From positions 496,001 to 560,000 of the forward strand of contig CAXXPL010000001.1 in NCBI GenBank assembly GCA_963674665.2: a DNA stretch of 64,000 nt, in the 5' to 3' direction. A program made the position numbers and the translations under genes. Of the stretch, positions 17,383 through 26,195 are shown one piece after another. Numbering within the stretch: the stretch's first letter is position 1; every line of letters begins with the position of its first letter. The DNA is from G963674665 sp963674665. GTDB taxonomy: Bacteria > Desulfobacterota > Desulfovibrionia > Desulfovibrionales > Desulfovibrionaceae. The notes beneath the pieces are model-generated. The model was given only the letters and a program-made list of their open reading frames with translations, made no database searches and had not been told where the DNA came from.

Positions 17383-18405
17383 ATGATACATACGTTACTG
17401 GAAAACTCCCACGCGGTGCTGCTTCCCGCCTTTGCTGGCACCACCCTCAGCGAGCAGGTAAAGCGGTTTCTGGACTCGGGCGGCTGTTCCATTCTGGCCG
17501 GGGAAACCCGCGACGAATACGTTGCCCGGCGCATGTCTTCGGAGCGCATGCGCAATGAAAGCGCTGCCACGATCTCGGCCCTTGCCGGGGAGGCCTCCAG
17601 GATAGGGGGCGACGTGCTCGTGGCCGTGGACCAGGAGATTGGTGGCATTTGCAGGTTGCACAAGCTTGTACCGCCTTTTCCGGACAGGGCGGAGATCGCG
17701 GACATGGATACCGACGCCTTTGTGGCTCTTTCCGAAACCATGGCCAGGGCGGCCAAGTCCATGGGAGTGAACTGCTTTCTGGGTCCCATCATGGATGTGG
17801 TCACCGGCAGGAACCCCTGGCTGGAGGGGCGGACCTGGTCCAGTGATCCGGTAACCATCGCCCGTATCGGCGGTGCGTATATACGTGGCCTGCAAGCCCA
17901 TGGCGTGGCTGCCACGGCCAAACATTTTCCAGGGTATCCGCAACTGGAGCTCGATCCCGCGGTGGACGAACTCGCAAGCATGGATGTTCCCCTGCCGGAA
18001 GTGGAGAAGGGGCTCCTGCCCTTTGCCGTGGCGGTGGAAAGCGACGTGGCCATGATCATGACCGGCCCGGCAATGGTGGAGGCCTATGACCAGCATCTGC
18101 CGGCTTCCTACTCCCCCCATGTGGTCAACGTGCTGCGCGAGGAACTGGGATTTCAGGGCGTGGTGCTCAGCGACGACCTGGACTCCAGGGCCACCCTGCG
18201 GGGGCGGGACATCGCGGATGTGGCGGTGTCGAGCCTGAACGCGGGTGTGGATCATCTGCTCATCGCGGACCTGGACGGCCAGGTGGAGCGAGTGGCCAAG
18301 GCCATCCGGATTTCCGTGGAAAAGGGAGAGCTTCAGGAGCAGCGGCTGGACCAGGCGGCGGAACGTGTGCGGGCCTTGGCGGGCAGATACGCACGCGTTG
18401 CCTGA
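17383..18405 (+). CDS. Glycoside hydrolase family 3 (NagZ-like) protein
   Basis: 340 residues from ATG 17383 with AGGGG upstream; no signal peptide, so cytosolic. A single GH3 (beta/alpha)8 barrel: VAVDQEIGGI near residue 85, AATAKHFPGYP near 185 (the KHFPG motif of beta-N-acetylglucosaminidases), and GFQGVVLSDDLDSRA near 262, where the SDDL aspartate is the nucleophile. NagZ enzymes remove N-acetylglucosamine from muropeptides during peptidoglycan recycling. The usual D-x-H general acid loop is not clear here, so a different specificity is possible. Confidence 0.85.
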   Translation: MIHTLLENSHAVLLPAFAGTTLSEQVKRFLDSGGCSILAGETRDEYVARRMSSERMRNESAATISALAGEASRIGGDVLVAVDQEIGGICRLHKLVPPFPDRAEIADMDTDAFVALSETMARAAKSMGVNCFLGPIMDVVTGRNPWLEGRTWSSDPVTIARIGGAYIRGLQAHGVAATAKHFPGYPQLELDPAVDELASMDVPLPEVEKGLLPFAVAVESDVAMIMTGPAMVEAYDQHLPASYSPHVVNVLREELGFQGVVLSDDLDSRATLRGRDIADVAVSSLNAGVDHLLIADLDGQVERVAKAIRISVEKGELQEQRLDQAAERVRALAGRYARVA

Positions 18406-18602
18406 CCTCCATGCGGTCCGGTCTTATTGAGAACTCGAACCCGATTCGTACCATTGCCCGTCGGCAACCATTTTCCTTGCCAAAATTTCCCCCGAGGATT
18501 GAGTCTCGTTTCACTGAATGGTATGAACGTGTGAAAAGGGATACTTTGCGCATTGGCCTTCCGGTCCGGAATTGATGATGCAATGTGCGTAGGGGGGAAG
18601 AG

Positions 18603-21600
18603 TTGGTTGATGATTCACGAAAAAGCAAGCAGGAGCTTCTGCAAGAGCTGGAGGAGGCCAGGGCCAGGATCGCGAAGTTGGAAGGTGATATCGCTTCCCA
18701 CGAAGAGGGCGTCGACTCCAAGGCCTTTGGGGACCTCTTCGAAGCCATGGATTCGCCCGCGGCCTTTCTCGGCACGGACCTCCGCTACAAGGCCCTGAAC
18801 CTGGCCTATGACAGGTACCTGGGCTTTTCCCGTGATCTTCTTATCGGGCAAACCCCCGCCTCCATCGTCGGCGAGAAGGGCTACGAGAGCGACCTCAAGC
18901 CCCAACTCCAACGCTGTCTGCGTGGCGAGACAGTGTTTTTTTCCCTTTGGATCGAATACCAGGGCATGGGCAAGAGGCTCATGGCCATCTCCTACATTCC
19001 CCGAGCGGACCACAACGGAAATCTCATCGGTGTCCTGCTGATAACCCGCGACATCACGGATACATATCATCTGGAGCTGGAATCGAGCATCATCATGGAA
19101 ACCGCCATGAACGGCTTCTGGACCGGAAGCCGGGACTGCACCATTCTCAGCGCCAACAAGGCCGTTGCGGACATGCTCGGGACCACGAGGCAGGCGCTGG
19201 TCGGCCGCAAGGTCTGGGACATCAAGGGTACCGAGGATCCGGACATGGTGCGGCGGCGCATCGACGGGCTCTTCGCGGCAGGAGGCGGAAGGTTCGAGAC
19301 GCTCATGTGCCGCGATGACGGCGCAATGATCGACGTGGACGTGAGCGTGACCTGTACGGATCACCAAGGGGGGCGTTTCTACTCCTTTCTCAGGGACATG
19401 AGCGCGTACAAGGCCACGGAACGGGAGCTCCGCGAGAGCGAGGCCAGGTTCAAGGCGCTTCACGACGCTTCCTTCGGCGGCATCGCCATCCATGACAAGG
19501 GAGTCATCCTCGACTGCAACCAGGGGCTGGTGGACATCTCGGGGTTCAGCCGGGAAGAGTTGATAGGCATGGACGGGCTGCTGCTCATCGCTCCGGGCTC
19601 GCGGGAACAGGTGATGACGAACATCCTTTCCGGTTATGAAAAAGCCTACGAAGTCTATGGCATCAGGAAGAGCGGAGAGCAGTATCCCCTGCGGCTGGAG
19701 GCCAGGAACATCCCGTACAAGGGCAAGAGAGTCCGCACTGTGGAGTTTCGGGATATCACCGAGAGCAGGCAGGCTCGCGAAGCCCTGGAGGAGAGTCATG
19801 CCAGGCTGCACTCCGTGGTCATGAACATGCCGGTGATGCTGAACGCCTTTGACGAGCACGACAGGCTTGTGTTCTGGAACAGGGAGTGCGAGCGGGTTAC
19901 CGGATACTCCTGCGAAGAGGCCATGCGGAGCGGAAGCATCCTTTCCCTGCTGTTCCCGGACAAGAGCTACAGGGAGGACGTTGCGAGGAAGATCCGGGAA
20001 GCCATGGGAGAGTTCCGGAATTTGGAACTCGACCTGACCTGCAAGAATGGGGGTATACGCACCATCTCCTGGTCCAGCGCTTCACGCAAGGCCCCCATCC
20101 CCGGATGGAACACCTGGGCCGTGGGGGTGGATGTCACCGAGCAGCGGAAAGCGGAGCGCGCCCTCAGGGAGAGCGAGCAAAAGCACAAGTCGGTCATCGA
20201 CAACATCCAGGATGTCTATTACCGCACGGACCATCAGGGGCGGTTGATCCTGTTGAGTCCCTCGTGCGCGAAGATGCTGGGCTATGACAATATTGACGCG
20301 CTTTTGGGCAAGCAGATCGAGTCCTTTTATTTTGAGCCGGAACAGCGGGATAAATTCTTGGATATCCTGGAAAGCCGGGGTTCGGTGTCGAACTACGAGG
20401 TCAGGCTGAAGAAGTTGGACGGAACGCCCCTCGATGTCTCCACCAACAGCGCCTTCCATTATGATGACGCTGGCAATGTCCTCGGAGTGGAGGGCGTGTT
20501 CCGGGACGTGACCGAAATAAAGAGGGCGGAAAGGATTCAGGCCGCGTTCACCGCGTTCGTGAGGAACAGCAACGACATCATTTTGATCAAGGACCGCGAC
20601 AGGCGGGTCGTTGCAACGAATATGTCCTTTGCCAAGGCTTGCGGGCACTCGGACCCGTCCGAACTCATAGGCATGACCGACGCCGAGATATTCGGCATTC
20701 CTGAAACCATGGATCCGGTGAAGGGGGCCATGCTCGACGACCTTCAGGCCCTGGAACTTTCCCAGGGGGAGTTCATCGAGAGGGAAGAGGTGCTGGTGTT
20801 CCGGGATGGCAAGAGGCGGGTCTCCCTGACCAGGAAGTATCCGATCTTCGACGACTCGGGAGAACTCTTCGCCATCGGCGTCATTTCCACGGACATCACC
20901 CAGCGCAAGGAGACCGAGCGCAAAATAACGGAATCGGAATCCAGGTTCCGCTCGCTGTTCGATTACGCCGGTGAGGGGATATTCCTGGTGGACAAGGACT
21001 CCAACATCAGGGAGGCCAACCAGGCGGCGGCCAAAATGCTGGGCTACGATTCTCCGGCCGAGATCGTGGGAATGAGCGCCAGGGAAATCATCCATCTGGA
21101 TGACTACGAGGAAAGAAGCCCGGAAATCAATTACCTGAGAGCGCAAAGCGAGGATGTTGTTCGCTTCGAGCGCCGGTACCGGCGAAAGAACGGCTCCTAC
21201 CTGCCGGTGCAGGTGGCCGTGAAGAGCATGAAGGACACCGGTCTCAACCACGTGCTTTTCAGCGACATATCGGAGCGGAAGCGGGTGGAGGAGGCTCTGC
21301 AGACCAGGATCGTGGCCCTGACCCAGCCCCTGGAGGATGCCTCGGAACTGACCTTCGAGGCGCTCTTCGACCTGGAGGATATACAGCGCATCCAGGACGA
21401 GTTCGCCCAGGCCACCGGGGTGGCCTCCATCATCACCAGGCCGGATGGAACGCCCATCACTGTGCCGAGCAACTTCAGTAATCTGTGCGGGGACATCATC
21501 AGGCGGGCGCCCGAAGGTCTTGAGAATTGCAAGCGCTCCGATGTCCTTGCCGGAGAAGGGCTTTCGGATCAGCCAAGGATCCTGCGCTGTCTGAGCGGCG

Positions 21601-23480
21601 GGTTGCTGGACGCCGGGGCGATCATCGATGTCGGTGGCAAACACCTGGCCAACTGGCTGGTGGGGCAGGTGCGCGACGAATCCCAGGGCGAGGAGGGCAT
21701 GCGGGAGTATGCCCGGCAAATCGGAGCCGACGAGGAGGAGACCGTCCAGGCGTTCCGGGAAGTGCCGGTCATGTCCCGGGAGCGGTTCCTGTCCATTGCC
21801 CGGGCCCTGCACACACTGGCCAAGCAGATTTCCATGCTCGCCTATCAGAACCTGCAGCAGGCGCGCTTCATTCAGGCCAAGGCCAGGGCCGAGGAGCGGA
21901 ACAAGCTGCTGGCCGAACTCTTGAACGCTTCGGACACCGTGGCCGTGTACAAGGATACTTCCCTCAACTACAAGATGGTCAACAGGGAGTACCTGAAGCT
22001 CACCGGGCTCCAAAGCTTCGAGGAGGTGCTCGGCCGGAACGACGCCCAGCTCCTTGACGGCATGGCCACCGAGGAGCAGATCAGCCAGTACATCGACAAT
22101 GACAGGATCGCCCTGGCCCTGCCAAGGGGGGAAATCTACACCATTGAGGAGTACCTGTCAGGTGAGGGTGAGGACAGGGTGTTTCTTACCAAGAAGTTTC
22201 CCATTTTCGACGAGGAACACGTGGCCGCGGTGGGGGTGGCCACCCTGACCTCCGAGATCACCGAACTCAAGAGAATAGAGATGCGCCTGCTGCAGGAAAA
22301 ATCCCGGGCCGAGGCCGCCAGCGCCGCGAAAACCGAGTTCCTGGCAAACATGAGCCACGAGATTCGCACGCCACTCAACGGCATCGTGGGCATGCTCAAC
22401 CTGTTGCAGAACTCCATACTGGACAGGGAGCAAAGGGAATACGCCAACAACGCCCTGGCCTCCTGCATGCGCCTGACATCGTTGCTCAGCGACATCCTGG
22501 ACGTGTCGGCCGTGGAGAGCGGGAAGCTGCGCCTCTCCATGGGAGCGGTCAACCTCAAGGATCTGCTGGACTCGGTGGATAGCCTCTTCGGCCTGACCGC
22601 GAGCCAGAAGAACGTGTCCCTGGTCATGACCCGCTGGCCCGGGGTCCCGGATGTGATCCTGGGCGACGAACTCAGGCTGCGGCAGATACTTTTCAATCTC
22701 GTTGGAAATGGTTTGAAATTCACGGAATCCGGCGGCGTACATGTGGAGCTTGCCCCTCTTCGGGTGAGGGACGAACCCTGCGGCAGGGTTCTTTTCACGG
22801 TTACGGATACCGGACCCGGCATCATGGAGGAACATTACGAAGAGGTGTTCCAGGTGTTCGGGCAGGCCGACCACGGCTTCGACAGGAAGCATCAGGGCGC
22901 GGGGCTCGGTCTGCCCATTGTCAAGCGGCTGGTGGACCTGATGGGGGGGACGATCTGCCTCGAGAGTCATCAGGGCAAGGGCAGCGTTTTTTACGTGTCC
23001 ATACCCGTGGGCAGGGCTCCTCTCGACCTCCCGGTCGCAAAGCCGTCGGCCGGTGTCGCACTCGACCCGGGCAGGGACCGGAAAACCTCTGGTCAAGGTC
23101 TGGAGATCCTCATAGCCGAAGACGAGCGCATCAACATGCTCGCGCTCAGCCGACTGCTTCGAAAGGGGGGGCATGAGGTCACCGCGGTGGAAGATGGCGC
23201 CAAGGCCGTCGAGGCCCTGAAACAGGGGCGTTTCGACCTGGTGATCATGGACATCCAGATGCCCAACATGGATGGCCTGGCCGCCACCAGGGCCATTCGA
23301 GAGGGACAGGCCGGAGAGGGCAACGCGGGGATTCCCATTTTGGCCATGACGGCCTACGCCATGTCCGGAGACAGGGAGAAGTTCCTCGAAGCCGGCATGG
23401 ACGGCTATTTCTCCAAGCCCGCGGACATCAACACCCTCAACCGCGCCCTTGAAGAGTACGTGCTGAACAAGGCGGATTGA
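18603..23480 (+). CDS. Hybrid sensor histidine kinase with about eight PAS domains, PocR domain and receiver
   Basis: About 1625 residues. Start uncertain: TTG 18603 is placed well behind AGGGGGGA, and GTG 18585 is an in-frame alternative. No membrane segment is visible, so it is a cytosolic sensor. Order: coiled coil (5-35); PAS repeats to about 905; PocR domain (about 911-1080, ASIITRPDGTPITVPSNFS ... CKRSDVL ... NWLVGQVRDE); another PAS (about 1100-1230); HisKA with MSHEIRTPLNG (about 1249, phosphoacceptor His); HATPase with LVGNGLKF and GAGLGLPIVKRL; receiver from about 1499 with LVIMDIQMPNMDG (Asp near 1550). No output domain, so signal probably passes to a separate partner. PocR suggests a small ligand; the PAS array allows several inputs. 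Confidence 0.93.
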   Translation: MVDDSRKSKQELLQELEEARARIAKLEGDIASHEEGVDSKAFGDLFEAMDSPAAFLGTDLRYKALNLAYDRYLGFSRDLLIGQTPASIVGEKGYESDLKPQLQRCLRGETVFFSLWIEYQGMGKRLMAISYIPRADHNGNLIGVLLITRDITDTYHLELESSIIMETAMNGFWTGSRDCTILSANKAVADMLGTTRQALVGRKVWDIKGTEDPDMVRRRIDGLFAAGGGRFETLMCRDDGAMIDVDVSVTCTDHQGGRFYSFLRDMSAYKATERELRESEARFKALHDASFGGIAIHDKGVILDCNQGLVDISGFSREELIGMDGLLLIAPGSREQVMTNILSGYEKAYEVYGIRKSGEQYPLRLEARNIPYKGKRVRTVEFRDITESRQAREALEESHARLHSVVMNMPVMLNAFDEHDRLVFWNRECERVTGYSCEEAMRSGSILSLLFPDKSYREDVARKIREAMGEFRNLELDLTCKNGGIRTISWSSASRKAPIPGWNTWAVGVDVTEQRKAERALRESEQKHKSVIDNIQDVYYRTDHQGRLILLSPSCAKMLGYDNIDALLGKQIESFYFEPEQRDKFLDILESRGSVSNYEVRLKKLDGTPLDVSTNSAFHYDDAGNVLGVEGVFRDVTEIKRAERIQAAFTAFVRNSNDIILIKDRDRRVVATNMSFAKACGHSDPSELIGMTDAEIFGIPETMDPVKGAMLDDLQALELSQGEFIEREEVLVFRDGKRRVSLTRKYPIFDDSGELFAIGVISTDITQRKETERKITESESRFRSLFDYAGEGIFLVDKDSNIREANQAAAKMLGYDSPAEIVGMSAREIIHLDDYEERSPEINYLRAQSEDVVRFERRYRRKNGSYLPVQVAVKSMKDTGLNHVLFSDISERKRVEEALQTRIVALTQPLEDASELTFEALFDLEDIQRIQDEFAQATGVASIITRPDGTPITVPSNFSNLCGDIIRRAPEGLENCKRSDVLAGEGLSDQPRILRCLSGGLLDAGAIIDVGGKHLANWLVGQVRDESQGEEGMREYARQIGADEEETVQAFREVPVMSRERFLSIARALHTLAKQISMLAYQNLQQARFIQAKARAEERNKLLAELLNASDTVAVYKDTSLNYKMVNREYLKLTGLQSFEEVLGRNDAQLLDGMATEEQISQYIDNDRIALALPRGEIYTIEEYLSGEGEDRVFLTKKFPIFDEEHVAAVGVATLTSEITELKRIEMRLLQEKSRAEAASAAKTEFLANMSHEIRTPLNGIVGMLNLLQNSILDREQREYANNALASCMRLTSLLSDILDVSAVESGKLRLSMGAVNLKDLLDSVDSLFGLTASQKNVSLVMTRWPGVPDVILGDELRLRQILFNLVGNGLKFTESGGVHVELAPLRVRDEPCGRVLFTVTDTGPGIMEEHYEEVFQVFGQADHGFDRKHQGAGLGLPIVKRLVDLMGGTICLESHQGKGSVFYVSIPVGRAPLDLPVAKPSAGVALDPGRDRKTSGQGLEILIAEDERINMLALSRLLRKGGHEVTAVEDGAKAVEALKQGRFDLVIMDIQMPNMDGLAATRAIREGQAGEGNAGIPILAMTAYAMSGDREKFLEAGMDGYFSKPADINTLNRALEEYVLNKAD

Positions 23481-23894
23481 ACGTCGCCCCATCTTGACCC
23501 CGGATATGCCTCCGGCTATAGGGGCGCATCGAACAACAAATGCTTCCGCAGGACCAAAGTCTTTGCGGGAGACAGCAGGAGTCTGTTTGTCCATTCACGC
23601 CATGGATCTTGTCCCTCCGGCTGCGGAGTAAAGAGGGCCGGTAGCATATCGATCCGTTGACGGATCATCGACCTTACCCTGCCTCCGGGTTGCGGAGCAT
23701 GGTGCGGTGCGAGTCTCCTTCCCCGCCGGTCCGGCTTCGCATTGCCGGAGCTGCCTCTTTTTCGCGCGATTTTTTCGAAATTGTTCGTCATTGCCCCGAA
23801 TGTCCGGCCGCCATTAACCTTTTGGTATGTCGGCACCGGAACACACCACTGTTTGCCACGGTGAACAGTCCGAACATGTTCAAGGAGCGGAAAC
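23481..23894. other. 414-nt intergenic region
   Basis: No gene supported: frames on both strands lack ribosome-binding sites and family features. A short imperfect inverted pair (CCCCGGATATGCCTCCGG) follows the kinase stop. AAGGAG at 23881-23886 serves the next gene. Confidence 0.4.
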
Positions 23895-24404
23895 GTGAAC
23901 ATCAGACCTGAAACAGCGGCCGACGAGACGGCCATATCCCGGATACACTACACCGCATTCATGGGTCACCCCCAGCACGCGCCGGGCGCCGAACCCACGG
24001 AACATCTCATTGTGGAGCGACTGCGCCGGGCAGGCGACCTGCTCCTTTCCCTGGTGCTGGAGCGAGACGGCCAAATACTTGGGCATATCGCCATGTCCCC
24101 GGCCAGAATCGGGGCGGAAGACAAGGGATGGTACGTGCTGGGGCCAGTGGGCGTGCTGCCCGAATGTCAGAAACAGGGGCTTGGTTCGGTCCTGGTCCGG
24201 GAAGCCCTTGAGCGCATGCGCGCCCTCGGTGCCAGGGGCGTGGTCCTGGTGGGGGACCCGAAGTTCTATGGACGCTTCGGGTTTGCCCAGCCCGGCGGCT
24301 TGACCTGCATGGACGTGCCGCGGGAGGTGATACTGGCCCTGTGCTTCGGTGGGAACGCCCCTGTGGGGGAAATAACGTTGCACAAGGCGTTTTTCGGTGA
24401 ATAA
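23895..24404 (+). CDS. GNAT N-acetyltransferase, YhbS-like
   Basis: 169 residues from GTG 23895 with AAGGAG 9 nt upstream. GNAT fold: N-terminal RPETAADETAISRIHYTAF, acetyl-CoA-binding motif A LGPVGVLPECQKQGLGSVLVREAL (near residue 80-105, with the Q-x-x-G-x-G/A pyrophosphate loop), and VGDPKFYGRFGF near residue 120, typical of the YhbS subgroup. It acetylates an amine on a small molecule or protein using acetyl-CoA in the cytosol. Substrate unknown. Confidence 0.88.
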   Translation: MNIRPETAADETAISRIHYTAFMGHPQHAPGAEPTEHLIVERLRRAGDLLLSLVLERDGQILGHIAMSPARIGAEDKGWYVLGPVGVLPECQKQGLGSVLVREALERMRALGARGVVLVGDPKFYGRFGFAQPGGLTCMDVPREVILALCFGGNAPVGEITLHKAFFGE

Positions 24405-24422
24405 GCCCTGCTGAACAAGGAT

Positions 24423-24469
24423 AAAAAAGGAATTGCGAGGAGGCTGTCGGAACAGGTCCTCCTCGCAAT
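24423..24469 (-). terminator. Terminator of the 24513-24857 gene
   Basis: ATTGCGAGGAGG (24432-24443) pairs perfectly with CCTCCTCGCAAT (24458-24469). The A6 run at 24423-24428 becomes the T-tract on the minus strand. It may also slow plus-strand transcription from the acetyltransferase gene. Confidence 0.8.
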
Positions 24470-24512
24470 CATGAGCGGCGCACCTTGAAATGTGTGTTTT
24501 CAGAAATTCAGA

Positions 24513-24857
24513 TCAGTGTCGTGTCATGACGAATGTGCCGATGGCATTCCCATAAGCCAGATAGTTGCCGCTCCATCTTCCATTGGAGCGGGACGTGACG
24601 CGGCATTTGATGTTCCACTTGGGGCATTGAATGAGAAATTCGTTCGTATTGTTGAACCGCTTTGCCTGGATGGGGCAGGCATCCCCATTGTCATTGATGT
24701 AGAACCCGGAGAATCCGCCACCGGTTTTCCGCAGAGACAACTCGTTGGGTGTGCCATTCTGCCAGGATACGGACCACTGGCCGGTGATCGTGTCTCCGGC
24801 GTATGCCGCTCCCCCAAGCAGCATGAGGATCATTGCCAAGGGAAGAATGTATTTCAT
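24513..24857 (-). CDS. Small exported protein of unknown function
   Basis: 114 residues from ATG 24857 (AGGAGA upstream). Residues 1-20 form a clear signal peptide (MKYILPLAMILMLLGGAAYA). The mature ~94 residues are predicted beta-rich: ITGQWSVSWQNGTPNELSLRKT, GGFSGFYINDNGDACPI, and W/G alternation near the end (GRWSGNYLAYGNAIGTFVM). Two cysteines could pair (ACPI ... KCRV, with another in QCPKW). The pattern resembles small lipocalin-like or one-sheet periplasmic proteins, but no family is recognised. Own terminator downstream. Confidence 0.75.
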   Translation of the reverse strand: MKYILPLAMILMLLGGAAYAGDTITGQWSVSWQNGTPNELSLRKTGGGFSGFYINDNGDACPIQAKRFNNTNEFLIQCPKWNIKCRVTSRSNGRWSGNYLAYGNAIGTFVMTRH

Positions 24858-25244
24858 GTCGTCTCCTCGAGTTGTTTGGTAACGCATGAAGCACGATGCT
24901 TTTTACTCGTTGTGGGAACTCCATCTCGGATTGAAAGCATCGTTGTATTCTTGCAGCGGTGTTTGTCTCGCGTTTTTATGCTATGTTGCGGGAGTGTTTT
25001 GAAGCGCTGGTTCGTAGTTTTAATTTTGCTAATACGTTATCATGGTGGCTTGCTCATGCCAAGAGCAATCTGGTTGTTGAAAAACAGACAAGGCCATGCT
25101 TTCCGGCCATGCCATGACAGTGTTCATGCCTAGTCCAGGCTTGTGCTTGCGGAATGTTGAGAAAAATCCGCTCCTCGGATACTGAAAACGATCCCTGACA
25201 TTCCCACGGATGATAACATCGGCGGTATGAAAGAGTACTGACCC
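24858..25244. other. 387-nt intergenic region between divergent genes
   Basis: AT-rich in the middle (24950-25080), which fits promoters for both flanking genes. No convincing gene or structured element recognised. Confidence 0.4.
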
Positions 25245-25982
25245 ATGGATTCCTTATTTTCAATAGATATATTGGGTAGCTGCGTTACGCGTGACGTGTT
25301 CACGGACGCCGGCGGAGACCAGGGCTTCCTGGCCGAGTGCCGGATTGCGGGGTATTGGCCACGAAGTTCGTTCACGTGCATGGTAGAACCCCCTCTTCAG
25401 GTGCGGGTGGAGGAGCTGAAGAGCGATTCAAAGTTCAGGAACAAGGTGGTGCTCCAGGACGCGGCACGACAGTTCGTACACAGGACTCCGAACCCTGGCG
25501 CGGTTCTGGTCGTGGACTTCATCGATCAGGTCAGACATTCGGATGTGAGGATATGCGGAACGCGCCTTACGCTTTCGCAATACCTCGTGGAGTCGGGGTA
25601 TATGCAGGGGAGGAAGGTCAAGGAGATCCCCTTTGCCATGCGCCCCTGGAAAAAGGCCTGTAACAAGGTTGTCAAGCATATAGTCGAAAATTACAGCGTT
25701 ATAATTGTCAACGAGAGCTACTACTGTAAGCGGGCCATCAATGCTCCTCCCGACTGCTTTGATGATCAGTCGGAGGTCATCTCGAAGTACAATGCCAGGC
25801 TCGAGGAGATGTGCGCACACTTCATGCGGCGCTGTCCCAAGGCCTTTCTTCTGAAGGCCGAAGAATGGTTGATGCGGGGGGATGGCGGCAACAAGTGGGG
25901 ACTTGCGCCGTACCACTATGTCCAGGAGTTCTACTCCACCAGGCTTTCCCAGATCAGGGACCTGGTAAGGAGGATCACTTAA
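25245..25982 (+). CDS. DUF6270-type protein
   Basis: 245 residues, ATG at 25245; a weak GAAAGAG is the only ribosome-binding candidate. It starts with IDILGSCVTRDVF, the signature opening of DUF6270 proteins (SCVTRD near the N-terminus) found in polysaccharide-biosynthesis and glycan-modification loci. Further conserved-looking parts are ALVVVDFIDQVRH-like near residue 85, VIIVNESYY near 152 and KWGLAPYHYVQEFY near the C-terminus, where a late histidine and the early serine could form an SGNH-like site. That is inference. No glycan genes flank it. Confidence 0.7.
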   Translation: MDSLFSIDILGSCVTRDVFTDAGGDQGFLAECRIAGYWPRSSFTCMVEPPLQVRVEELKSDSKFRNKVVLQDAARQFVHRTPNPGAVLVVDFIDQVRHSDVRICGTRLTLSQYLVESGYMQGRKVKEIPFAMRPWKKACNKVVKHIVENYSVIIVNESYYCKRAINAPPDCFDDQSEVISKYNARLEEMCAHFMRRCPKAFLLKAEEWLMRGDGGNKWGLAPYHYVQEFYSTRLSQIRDLVRRIT

Positions 25983-25994
25983 GGAACCACTGGT

Positions 25995-26136
25995 CAATCA
26001 CATTATCCGGAAGTGCTGTGGAGTTTTTCGCTAGCGAGGCGCAAAGAAAAGGCAAGGCCGATGTGTATTCAGAAATTCGCGAGGGCTTGCCTTTTCAGCA
26101 GCAACAAAGCCAGCGGGCAATAATGCAGTGCTTCCT
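25995..26136 (+). repeat. Structured dispersed repeat, copy A
   Basis: About 142 nt that match the reverse complement of 58736-58880 over nearly the full length: a start like ATTATCCGGAAGTGC, then GCGAGGCGCAAAGAAAAGG, then GCAGCAACAAAGCC and TGCAGTGCTTCC. AAAAGGCAAGGCC pairs with GGGCTTGCCTTTT inside the element, giving a stem-loop. It lies between convergent genes. A third copy of only the first ~26 nt is at 34412-34437. Confidence 0.8.
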
Positions 26137-26195
26137 TAAGAATCTACCGCGCCTGTATAGAAAACCGCTGCACGTCACGCGGCAACAGTGGCGCG

